From Fusobacterium perfoetens (GTDB lineage: Bacteria > Fusobacteriota > Fusobacteriia > Fusobacteriales > Fusobacteriaceae), in the NCBI RefSeq assembly GCF_021531475.1, contig NZ_JADYTX010000006.1:1-64000 (forward strand): 64,000 nt of DNA. Direction: 5' to 3'. The notes beneath the pieces were generated by a model, which was given only the letters and a program-made list of their open reading frames with translations, was not told where the DNA came from and searched no databases. Below are positions 27,693-35,197 of this stretch, one piece after another (positions within the stretch are counted from its first letter, which is position 1; every line of letters begins with the position of its first letter). A program made the translations under genes and the position numbers.

Positions 27693-28997
27693 ATGAGAAA
27701 AATATTTGTTTTAGACACTAACATTTTAATTCACGATCCTAATTCTATTTACAACTTTAGAGGAAACGATGTTTTTCTTCCTATCGAAGTTATTGAAGAG
27801 ATTGACAAACTAAAAGGAAAACCTGATACAGGTATTCACGCCAGAATGGCTACAAGAGTTATTGAGGAGATAAGACAAAAAGGAAATATTTCTGAGGGAG
27901 TGGAACTTCCAGATGAAATATTCTTCAAAGTTATAGTTGATACTGGTAAAGATTGTATTCCTGAGGGACTTAGAAAAGATTCAACAGATAATAGTGTCCT
28001 TGGACTTACTTTAAAAATAAAAAATAAATATCCTGATAGAAAAGTTATTTTGGTTACAAAAGATATAAATCTTAGAATTAAAGCTGACGCAATAGGTCTT
28101 GAGGTAGAAGATTATTCAACAGACAGAGTTGTTTATGATGAACTTGATAAAGGTTATGCTGAAATTGAAGTTTCAAAAGATATTTTTGATAAATATGATA
28201 AATCTGGAAAAATAGATATTTCTGAACTTGGACTTGACTATGCTCCTACTCCAAACTTTTTCTTTATTATAAAATGTGGACAAGAAAAAACATCTGGTAG
28301 AGTTATTGGAGATAAAGTTAAAAAATTTATAAATGGAGATATTAATGCTTGGGGAGCTAGAGCAAGAAATGACGAACAAAGATTTGCAATGGAACTTCTT
28401 ATGGACGATGATGTAAAAGCTGTTACTTTAGTTGGAAAAGCTGGTACTGGTAAAACTTTACTTGCTATCGCAGCTGGACTTGAACAAGTGGTTGAGAGAA
28501 AAAAATATTCTAAACTATATATTGCTAGACCTATAATTCCTATGGGAAAAGATTTAGGATATTTGCCAGGTAGTGAAAAAGAAAAATTAAGACCTTGGAT
28601 GCAACCGATATTTGATAACATTGAACTTTTAAGTGATTTTAAAGGGGATAAAACTGGTGAAAAAGTTATAACAGGACTTGAAACAATGGGACTTTTAAAG
28701 GTTGAGGCTTTGACATATATAAGAGGTAGAAGTATTCCTAATGGATTTATTATAATCGACGAGGCTCAAAACTTAACTCCTCTTGAAATTAAAACTATAA
28801 TCACAAGAGCTGGAGAAAATACAAAGATAGTATTTACAGGAGATCCGTTCCAAATTGATAGCCCTTATCTTGATGCCAATACAAATGGTTTAACTTATTT
28901 GGCTGAAAAATTAAAAGATGAAAAAATAATTGGTCATATTACTTTGGTTAAAGGTGAACGTTCTCCACTAGCTGAAATCTCAGCTAAGTTATTATAA
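27693..28997 (+). CDS. PIN-PhoH family ATPase (YlaK-like)
   Basis: The 434-residue protein fuses an N-terminal PIN nuclease domain and a C-terminal PhoH ATPase. The PIN acidic set is visible: Asp8 in VLDTN, Glu35/36, Asp99 in STDNSVLG and Asp124 in VTKDINLR. The PhoH part has Walker A GKAGTGKT (248-255), the conserved YIARPIIPMGKDLGYLPG, Walker B FIIIDEAQN and FTGDPFQID. PhoH2-type fusions have RNA helicase and RNase activities in characterised members. Start has AAGGAGAG upstream. Confidence 0.9.
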   Translation: MRKIFVLDTNILIHDPNSIYNFRGNDVFLPIEVIEEIDKLKGKPDTGIHARMATRVIEEIRQKGNISEGVELPDEIFFKVIVDTGKDCIPEGLRKDSTDNSVLGLTLKIKNKYPDRKVILVTKDINLRIKADAIGLEVEDYSTDRVVYDELDKGYAEIEVSKDIFDKYDKSGKIDISELGLDYAPTPNFFFIIKCGQEKTSGRVIGDKVKKFINGDINAWGARARNDEQRFAMELLMDDDVKAVTLVGKAGTGKTLLAIAAGLEQVVERKKYSKLYIARPIIPMGKDLGYLPGSEKEKLRPWMQPIFDNIELLSDFKGDKTGEKVITGLETMGLLKVEALTYIRGRSIPNGFIIIDEAQNLTPLEIKTIITRAGENTKIVFTGDPFQIDSPYLDANTNGLTYLAEKLKDEKIIGHITLVKGERSPLAEISAKLL

Positions 28998-28999
28998 AA

Positions 29000-29046
29000 A
29001 AAACTGCACTCAAAATCTTAATTGATTAGGGTGCAGTTTTTTATTT
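29000..29046. terminator. Bidirectional terminator between converging units
   Basis: AAAACTGCAC (29000-29009) pairs with GTGCAGTTTT (29031-29040), with T-tracts on both strands. It ends the PIN-PhoH gene and probably the leftward accessory operon. A second hairpin, CGCCAA (29048-29053) with TTGGCG (29069-29074), follows. Confidence 0.8.
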
Positions 29047-29139
29047 CCGCCAACTTTCTATTTTAGTTTTGGCGATATTTAATATTAGTTGTTTCAAGAT
29101 TTTATTTAAACTTTACTGCCAATTTTAATTATTATTTTT

Positions 29140-29829
29140 TTAACCCATTATTCTTTTTATGAGGTTGTGAACATTACTAACAAATTTTTCTTCATCAGAT
29201 GTTAATTCTCCTGTTTCTTTCGCATTTTCGCTATGCTTTTCAACAATTTTTTCCAAATTTTTTTTATCACTTAAAAACTCTTTGAATACTTTTTTTTCTT
29301 CTGTTCCCATTTGAAGTTCTTCATTTAATGAATCTTGAATATTATTAGATGATAAACTTTTAAAAAATGAACCACTCAAATTGTTAAAAAAATCAACAAA
29401 CGGCTGAACTAACTTTTCTGTAAATTCGTTTTCTTCTGTTAAGATGCCAATGTCTGATTTTTCTACTAAATATGTTCCTAGACCTTTTTCAGCAATATCA
29501 AAAGCTGTATTTGCTATACCAAAAAATTGTCTCATCTCTTCACTCTTAACTAATTCTGTTGTATCTTTATTTTCAGTCATTTTTTCAAAAACATTTTCTA
29601 ACTCATTATTATCATATTTTTTTTCAATTTCTGCTGTTAGTTTTTCTCTTTTTAAGACTTTTTTTATATCTTCTATTTCTTCTTCTGTTAAATCTCTATT
29701 TAATTTTCTTTTTAAAACTTTAATTAAAGCTGTCTCTATTTTTGAAAGAGGAATACTTTTCTTCTTTGACTCTTCCATCAATTCTTCGATTACTTCATTT
29801 ACAAATTCTTTTACCTCATTTTTTTCCAT
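29140..29829 (-). CDS. Acidic helical protein of the WYL-AAA cassette
   Basis: I do not recognise a family for this 229-residue protein. It is rich in Glu, Lys and Asn and is predicted to be almost wholly alpha-helical. The N-terminal 70 residues alternate charged helices (LSKIETALIKVLKRKL, LTEEEIEDIKKVLKRE). A central, less polar region has Phe-rich helices (FFGIANTAFDIAEKGLGTYL, FVDFFNNLSGSFFKSL). No signal peptide, transmembrane helix or catalytic motif is seen. It follows the AAA-FGE gene by 85 bases with its own GGAGAGG site, and is the last gene before the terminator. It may be an adaptor or immunity-type partner, which is a guess. Confidence 0.7.
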   Translation of the reverse strand: MEKNEVKEFVNEVIEELMEESKKKSIPLSKIETALIKVLKRKLNRDLTEEEIEDIKKVLKREKLTAEIEKKYDNNELENVFEKMTENKDTTELVKSEEMRQFFGIANTAFDIAEKGLGTYLVEKSDIGILTEENEFTEKLVQPFVDFFNNLSGSFFKSLSSNNIQDSLNEELQMGTEEKKVFKEFLSDKKNLEKIVEKHSENAKETGELTSDEEKFVSNVHNLIKRIMG

Positions 29830-29914
29830 TTAAAACCTCTCCTTTCATAATGTACAATCTACTTTTCATCAATAAAATAATTTTTTACGCTTTCATTTTA
29901 TTTAATAATACTTT

Positions 29915-32134
29915 TTATGCATTTCTTACTATACGAAGTCCTATAATATCATTTTTTTCACTTTCTTGAATGGAAAATCTCATCTTTATTTGACAATCTT
30001 TTGTATTCCAAGCTCCTCCTCTCAATATTCTTTTGCTATCAAAAGATACTTCTCCGGCAAAATCATAGCACCATTCCCATAAATTACCGCTACAATCATA
30101 TATCCCTAATTCATTTGGTCTTTTAGTTCCTATAGTATGTGTTTTAAATTTAGAGTTTTCTTTATACCAAGCAACCTCATCTATATTGTCACTTCCTGCA
30201 TACTTTGTATCAAAACTATTTTCTTGAATGGCTACTTCTCCACCACGAGCAAACCATTCCCATTCTACTTCTGTTGGAAGTCTGTATCCTTCTGTTTGTT
30301 TAAAGTTTGCTATTTTAGGAGTAACCTCTTTTCCATCTTTATAAATTATTTTTACTAAATTATTATCCTCTATTTTATAAACAGGTTTTAATCCATATTT
30401 TTCACTTAATTTATTACAAAATTCTAACGATTCTATCCAACTGATGTTTTCTACTGGATTTTTCCTTTCCAAATAATCGCTTGGATTATTTTTCATTATA
30501 TTTTCCCAATTAAATTGTGATATTAAATATTTTCCAACATATAAATCGCTTACTTTCTTCTCTACATTTGTAAAGCTTGGCTTATATTTTCCACCACGAA
30601 CTAATATCATATCTTTAAATACATCACTTTTTTTCTTTTCACCTTCTTTTAATGAGGCTGATTTTAGTTTAAATATTTCATAAGCTTTTTGTAATTCTGT
30701 TATTTTTTTCTCTATTGTGCTTTTCATAGAATCTGTTTTTTTAATTCCAAAAATAATGTCATTAGTATACATTATTTTATCTGCATTATCACTTAAAAAT
30801 AAATTTTCTACGGAAATTTTAACAGCCTCTTCTATATCAGCTCCACAAAATCCATCTGTGAGACTTGCTAATTTTCCTAAATCAATTAATTCTTCATTAT
30901 ATTTTCCACGTTTTTCAAGATGGATTCTAAATATCTCTTCTCTTTCATCTTTATTTGGAAAATCCACATAAAATATTTCATCAAATCTTCCTTTCCTTAA
31001 AAACTCTGGCGGAAATGAAGAAATATCATTAGCTGTTGCTACTACAAAAACTGTATTTTCTTTTTCTTGTAACCAAGTTAAAAATTGTCCAAACAATCTT
31101 TTTGTAATATCACTAGCTCCTCCTGATTGGTCTATTCCAGCAAAAGCTTTTTCTATCTCGTCTATCCATAAAATACAAGGACTTATTGATTCTGACATCT
31201 TAAGAGCCATTCTTAAATTATGTTCTGACTCTCCAACATATTTTCCAAGAAGTCTTCCTATATCAAGTCTTAAAAGTGGCACATTAAACATTCTTGAGGC
31301 TACTTTTGCAGTTAATGATTTTCCACAACCGGGCATTCCTACAAGCATCAATCCCTTTGGAGTATCTACACCAAATTTTTTTGCTTCATCAAGTCTACGG
31401 AAAATTTTTGCTTTATTTTCTAGCCACTCTTTTAGATTTTCAAGTCCACCTATATCTGAAATTTTTTCTTTGAAGTCTATAAGCTCTAATATCCCTGATT
31501 TTTTTATAATTTGACCTTTCTCTTTTATGATTTTTTGAATATTAGAAGTTGAAATTATATCCATCATATTAAGAATTTGAGTTATATACCATTTTGATAA
31601 ACCTTTTAAAGAAATAGCTATCTCTCCCAAATCATCTTGATTTACTTTTATTTTTCTTTCATTGGCTACCTCTTTTATGTATTCTTCAATTTCATCTTTA
31701 TCTAATATTGGTATTTCTACAATACTTATATAGTTTTCTAACTCTTTTGGAACTTGGATATTTTGTGAAACTATTATTATAGTTAAATTATAATCTAAAT
31801 TATAAACGTCTATTTCAGCTATTTTTTTAATCATTGCTAAAACTTCTGGATTTTCTAATTCATTATCTATATCTTTTAAAACTAAAAATACTTTCTCAAA
31901 TAATCCTAAGCTATAATTTTTATTTAAAAATTTAAATAGATTTACTTTTTCTTCTTCTAAAACTTTTTTAGTTTTAAAATCTACCTCTCCAATAGAACGA
32001 TATTCAAAAATTTTTGAAATATTTACTTCTTTAGCTCCTTCTTCTATCATTTTATCAATCTCTTTATAATCATAATGATTGATATATAAAATTGGTCTTT
32101 TAGCTTTTACATAAGTTGATATTTGATTATCCAT
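29915..32134 (-). CDS. Ycf46-type AAA+ ATPase fused to an FGE/SUMF1-like domain
   Basis: The 739-residue protein has three parts. Residues 1-200 resemble the degenerate N-terminal half of Ycf46-type AAA proteins (YVKAKRPILYINHYDY). Residues 225-470 are a classical AAA+ module: Walker A GMPGCGKS (266-273), Walker B ILWIDE (321-326), sensor ATAND (366-370), arginine fingers in FLRKGRFD and sensor-2 GFCGADIEEAV. Residues 508-739 are a formylglycine-generating-enzyme fold: MILVRGGKY, NPSDY.ERKNPVENISW.ES, YRLPTEVEWEWFARGG, GNLWEWCYD, ILRGGAWN and C-terminal GLRIVRNA. The paired active Cys of true FGE is not evident, so the domain is probably for binding. The ribosome site is AGGAGG. Confidence 0.85.
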   Translation of the reverse strand: MDNQISTYVKAKRPILYINHYDYKEIDKMIEEGAKEVNISKIFEYRSIGEVDFKTKKVLEEEKVNLFKFLNKNYSLGLFEKVFLVLKDIDNELENPEVLAMIKKIAEIDVYNLDYNLTIIIVSQNIQVPKELENYISIVEIPILDKDEIEEYIKEVANERKIKVNQDDLGEIAISLKGLSKWYITQILNMMDIISTSNIQKIIKEKGQIIKKSGILELIDFKEKISDIGGLENLKEWLENKAKIFRRLDEAKKFGVDTPKGLMLVGMPGCGKSLTAKVASRMFNVPLLRLDIGRLLGKYVGESEHNLRMALKMSESISPCILWIDEIEKAFAGIDQSGGASDITKRLFGQFLTWLQEKENTVFVVATANDISSFPPEFLRKGRFDEIFYVDFPNKDEREEIFRIHLEKRGKYNEELIDLGKLASLTDGFCGADIEEAVKISVENLFLSDNADKIMYTNDIIFGIKKTDSMKSTIEKKITELQKAYEIFKLKSASLKEGEKKKSDVFKDMILVRGGKYKPSFTNVEKKVSDLYVGKYLISQFNWENIMKNNPSDYLERKNPVENISWIESLEFCNKLSEKYGLKPVYKIEDNNLVKIIYKDGKEVTPKIANFKQTEGYRLPTEVEWEWFARGGEVAIQENSFDTKYAGSDNIDEVAWYKENSKFKTHTIGTKRPNELGIYDCSGNLWEWCYDFAGEVSFDSKRILRGGAWNTKDCQIKMRFSIQESEKNDIIGLRIVRNA

Positions 32135-32159
32135 CTTATTTTCCTCCTACTTTTTATTT

Positions 32160-32552
32160 TTACCAACCAAAAAATCCTGCAATACCACTAGCAACTGATG
32201 TGGTACAACCCCAAACTCCACTAGCTACTGCTTTTACTCCACTCCAAGCACAACTTGTCACAGTTTTTACTGCACTTATTCCAACACTTACCACTTTTTT
32301 TGCTCCACTTACAACTCCACCAACAATAGCTTTTGCTCCATTATATAATGGTTTTGCTATGGCTGTTCCAACTGTAGCAACTACTGACCCAACAACAACT
32401 GCCGCAACTGTTGTTGCTAACGCTCCTGCTCCCATCATTCCAGCTAGAGTTGCTATAGCTGTATTTGTTTTTGCTAACATCATTCCTTTTGATATTATCA
32501 TTCCAGCTGTAAAAGTTTCTCCCAAAGAGTTCATTCCCTCTTTAAAACTCAT
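32160..32552 (-). CDS. Small Gly/Ala/Val-rich hydrophobic protein
   Basis: The 130-residue protein is not of a family I recognise. After a polar N-terminus (MSFKEGMNSLGE) it is almost continuous small and hydrophobic residues: a segment about 30-70 (TLAGMMGAGALATTVAAVVVGSV and similar). Then come repeats of the form K-x-V-x-S-x-V/A-W-S-G-V-K-A-V-A-S-G-V-W-G, ending SGIAGFFGW. It has many Gly and two Cys in the tail. Such composition suits membrane insertion or a colicin-like hydrophobic hairpin. It lies between the nuclease-like gene (16-base gap) and the AAA-FGE gene (25-base gap). The + strand also stays open here, but lacks a ribosome site and runs against the operon. Confidence 0.65.
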   Translation of the reverse strand: MSFKEGMNSLGETFTAGMIISKGMMLAKTNTAIATLAGMMGAGALATTVAAVVVGSVVATVGTAIAKPLYNGAKAIVGGVVSGAKKVVSVGISAVKTVTSCAWSGVKAVASGVWGCTTSVASGIAGFFGW

Positions 32553-32568
32553 CTCTCCACTACCAACT

Positions 32569-33960
32569 TTAAATAGCCTCTATACTTGTAAAAGCCACAG
32601 CTGATATAAAAGTACTTTTAGCAAAAACTCCTTTTAAAACTCCTTTTTTGGCTGCTGTTGTCATAGCCCCGTGTACTGCTGTTGTAACTCCTGTAGTTGC
32701 TCCTGTTTTAATAGCTGTTTCCACAACTTCTTCTCCGCTAATTTCTTCGCCAGTAATTATTTTTTTACCTATATTCATTCCAACAGCAATAGCTCCAGAA
32801 TATATACTATTTCTAACAGCTTTATATCCTACTCTTTTTAAAACTTCATAAGTATTTACATCTTTTTCAAAACTTAAATTAAGAACATCCATATCCCCAC
32901 TTTGAGCTTTTTTTTGCATCTCCTTCGCTTCTTGTTTGCTTAGAGGTTTACTTTTTGCTCCACCATATTCTATTTTATCTACTCCATTAGGTATATCATT
33001 TACTTGGTCACTACTAACTAATTTTTTTTGAAAATAATATCTATACTCTCCTGATTCTCCTTTAAAATAGCTTTCTGTAGCCTCAGCGTCTTTTCCAAAT
33101 TTTGCTTGATATTTTCTAACTATTTCTTCACTACCATTTGAAATTTTTTTTATTACAATATCAACTGAATTTTTTCCATATACATCTGGTTTTAAATCCT
33201 CTGCTCTTAACTTTAATTCTTTTGTAGTAGCGTCTACATTAAAAGTATTGGCATGATATGATTCAGCTATAAAACCATCAAGATTTGGATTTTGATTAAT
33301 ACAACCATCTTGTCTCAATATCGTGTCTTGCATATTTGCATTAGCATTTTCTATTGCTTTGTCTATATTTCCAATATAATTATTTACATCTGTTTGACCT
33401 AAAGTTTTTCCTATTGATGTTACTGTATCTAAACTACTATCCTCTGAAATCTCCATTTCACTCAAAGTATAAATTTTATCAATAGCGTCATTTGTTAACT
33501 CTTCATCTAACTTTAAAAGAATTTCTTTTTTATTTTCTATTTTTTTAAATTCTTCATCATTTCCTATTTTTGTTGCAAAATATTCACTTGGATTTATTCC
33601 TAACTCTCCAGCTCTTTTTACTTCTTTATATATTTTATAACTTTCATTTGTTCCATTTACTACTTCATTTTTTAACTTTATTATCTCTTTTTCATCTAGC
33701 TCTGGAAAATCTTCCCTAAACATCAACATAAGCCATTCTTCTATAGACATCTTATCTTTATATTTAGAATAACTTTTTAAATATTTTTTTATTAATGATG
33801 ATAGTTCTTCTTTTTGTTTTTTTGTAAGAGTCTCTTCTTTTTTTAACTCATAGACCTCAAAATCTTTTCTCTCTTCCTCTGATACATCATCTACAATCTC
33901 GGCTACTAAATAATCTCCATTTTCATATTGATTTATGATTTCTCTTCTAATTGTCTTCAT
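32569..33960 (-). CDS. Putative PD-(D/E)XK-like nuclease with hydrophobic C-terminus
   Basis: The 463-residue protein starts with about 200 residues of charged helices (EEERKDFEVYELKKEE onward). Residues 226-300 hold a nuclease-like signature: G-F-I-A-E-S-Y-H-A with Glu233, then KPDVYGKNSVDIVI with Asp259/Asp267, then the Q-A-K motif at 285-287 in RKYQAKFGKDAEAT. The spacing E...D...QxK fits restriction-endonuclease folds. A KSKPLSKQEAKEMQKKAQ segment follows. The last 80 residues are Gly/Ala/Thr-rich and hydrophobic (SGAIAVGMNIG, KTGATTGVTTAVHGAMTTAA), like the next gene. Proteins of this plan occur near mobile or conflict genes in Firmicutes, from memory. Not experimentally characterised to my knowledge. 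Confidence 0.65.
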   Translation of the reverse strand: MKTIRREIINQYENGDYLVAEIVDDVSEEERKDFEVYELKKEETLTKKQKEELSSLIKKYLKSYSKYKDKMSIEEWLMLMFREDFPELDEKEIIKLKNEVVNGTNESYKIYKEVKRAGELGINPSEYFATKIGNDEEFKKIENKKEILLKLDEELTNDAIDKIYTLSEMEISEDSSLDTVTSIGKTLGQTDVNNYIGNIDKAIENANANMQDTILRQDGCINQNPNLDGFIAESYHANTFNVDATTKELKLRAEDLKPDVYGKNSVDIVIKKISNGSEEIVRKYQAKFGKDAEATESYFKGESGEYRYYFQKKLVSSDQVNDIPNGVDKIEYGGAKSKPLSKQEAKEMQKKAQSGDMDVLNLSFEKDVNTYEVLKRVGYKAVRNSIYSGAIAVGMNIGKKIITGEEISGEEVVETAIKTGATTGVTTAVHGAMTTAAKKGVLKGVFAKSTFISAVAFTSIEAI

Positions 33961-33970
33961 CTATCCCCCC

Positions 33971-34888
33971 TTATAAGACTTCAATATCTTTCCCTTGACT
34001 TAATATCCATTTATCAATACCTTTTCCAAAGACTTCTGCTGAAATTAAGTATCCATTCTCTATCTCCTCAATTACTTGTGCTGTTGGCACTTTATCAAGT
34101 ACAGCCTCTAAAGAATTTCCAAAATACTTAAATTTTATCTTTCTTAATTTTCCACCAGTCATAAATTGAACTCTTTTTCTAAACTCTCCCTCTTCAAATC
34201 TATCTTTATATGGGATTGGAAAATGCTCTTCTAAAACTTCAAAACTTCTTATTCTATCTATTCTATAAATTGTAGGAAATACATCATCTTTATTTTCAAA
34301 ATATTTTTCCTTATCAATTCCATCTATATGAGCAAGAACATAAAAATAATATTCTGAAAACATAATCCCCACTGGTAAAATAGTTCTCTCAACTAGTGCC
34401 TTGTCCATTCTTTCATAAGTTATTTTCATTTTAAAATGATTTTGTACAGCCTCTCCAATCTCCCAAAGATTACCTAAAAACTCTTTTTTATGTTGTAACT
34501 CTATATAATGAAACTTTTCATTTTCAACTAACTTTGATACTTTCAGGTAACTATCTTTTGGAACACATTGCTTAATAAGTTTATCTATTATTCCAACCAT
34601 TTCAGATTTTACAAAAGCTCTACTATCTAAAAGTATTTTACACACAGCTAAAATCTCACTATTCGTTAATTTTTGATTATCCTCATTTTTTAAAATATAC
34701 CCATTTGTTTTATCATCATAAACTATCTCTGAAAGATTATTAGTTGAAATTAAAAAATTTCTTAAATCACTAATATCTCTATGAATACTTCTTTCGCTTA
34801 CTTCATATTCTTGAGCTAATTTTTTTCTATTTACCTCTTTATTATTTAATAATCTTAAATAAATATCTAACATTCTTTGGTTTTTCAT
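33971..34888 (-). CDS. WYL-domain transcriptional regulator
   Basis: The 305-residue protein has an N-terminal HTH (about 5-60: LDIYLRLLNNKEVNRKKLAQEYEVSERSIHRDISDLR split by wing residues) and a central-to-C-terminal WYL-type ligand domain (about 150-230: ERTILPVGIMFSEYYFYVLAHIDG, YRIDRI, FEVLEEHFPIP). WYL regulators commonly sense nucleic-acid or nucleotide ligands and repress phage-defence operons (BrxR and CapW are characterised examples). It is the first gene of the leftward cassette, 10 bases before the next gene, with a perfect palindrome at its own promoter. That suggests autorepression of the whole operon. Confidence 0.85.
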   Translation of the reverse strand: MKNQRMLDIYLRLLNNKEVNRKKLAQEYEVSERSIHRDISDLRNFLISTNNLSEIVYDDKTNGYILKNEDNQKLTNSEILAVCKILLDSRAFVKSEMVGIIDKLIKQCVPKDSYLKVSKLVENEKFHYIELQHKKEFLGNLWEIGEAVQNHFKMKITYERMDKALVERTILPVGIMFSEYYFYVLAHIDGIDKEKYFENKDDVFPTIYRIDRIRSFEVLEEHFPIPYKDRFEEGEFRKRVQFMTGGKLRKIKFKYFGNSLEAVLDKVPTAQVIEEIENGYLISAEVFGKGIDKWILSQGKDIEVL

Positions 34889-34935
34889 AAGATTCCTCCC
34901 TAAATTTTATTTAAGATTATTTTATAATTTTTTAT

Positions 34936-34958
34936 ATGACATTTTTTGTCATTTTATA
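34936..34958 (-). promoter_or_regulatory. Palindromic operator and -10 of the WYL operon
   Basis: ATGACA (34936-34941) and TGTCAT (34947-34952) make a perfect inverted repeat with a 5-base spacer. On the minus strand TATAAA (34953-34958) lies directly upstream of it as a -10 box, which puts the palindrome over the predicted transcription start. The place is right for a repressor site. No clear -35 is seen. Confidence 0.5.
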
Positions 34959-35081
34959 CTAAAATATTTTAATTTTAATCTCATCTTAATTATACCTTAA
35001 AAATTAATAAAATCAAAATTTTCAAATTATTTTTTTACAAACACAGTTTTCCAAAATTGTGATTTTAATTTTTTTATTAAA

Positions 35082-35178
35082 TATAACTGATAAAATTTCT
35101 AAAAAATATATTTTTATCAGTTATAACTTATAAAAGTTATAATTTTATCTTTTTTATCAGTTATAACTGTGATATAAT
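35082..35178 (+). promoter_or_regulatory. Operator array and -10 box of the DUF4143 gene
   Basis: The word TTTTATCAGTTATA occurs at 35112-35125 and 35152-35165, and its inverse TATAACTGATAAAA at 35082-35095. Two copies contain the perfect palindrome AGTTATAACT (35119-35128 and 35159-35168). A further arm AGTTATAA is at 35135-35142. The last palindrome sits 4 bases before the -10 TATAAT (35173-35178), in the -35/-10 spacer. A dimeric repressor binding several sites is the simple reading; no linked repressor gene except WYL is nearby. Confidence 0.6.
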
Positions 35179-35197
35179 ATTTATAGAGGTGATTAAT

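Larger units (their letters stand above)
34889..35197. other. Divergent control region, 309 bases without a gene
   Basis: This very AT-rich spacer separates the leftward WYL operon from the rightward DUF4143 gene. It holds the WYL palindrome near 34944, an imperfect hairpin CACAGTTTT/AAAATTGTG (35043-35062) followed by T-rich sequence, and the AGTTATAACT operator array from 35082. No open frame with a ribosome site was found in it. Confidence 0.6.

Noticed and set aside
29915-32134. Diversity-generating retroelement target protein
   Set aside because: The C-terminal FGE fold is a common target scaffold, but there is no reverse transcriptase gene and no template repeat of the 3' end in the neighbourhood.
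29915-32134. Active sulfatase-maturing enzyme
   Set aside because: No sulfatase gene lies nearby and the active Cys pair is not evident; fusion to AAA+ argues for another role.
32116-32604. A 162-codon open frame on the + strand opposite the small hydrophobic protein
   Set aside because: It runs against the operon, lacks a ribosome site, and its Ala/Pro/Thr composition is what the complement of a Gly/Ala/Val-rich coding stretch gives.
35043-35075. Terminator upstream of the DUF4143 gene
   Set aside because: The CACAGTTTT/AAAATTGTG hairpin has a T-rich tail, but the stem has a mismatch and only a 2-base centre, and no rightward transcript enters it.
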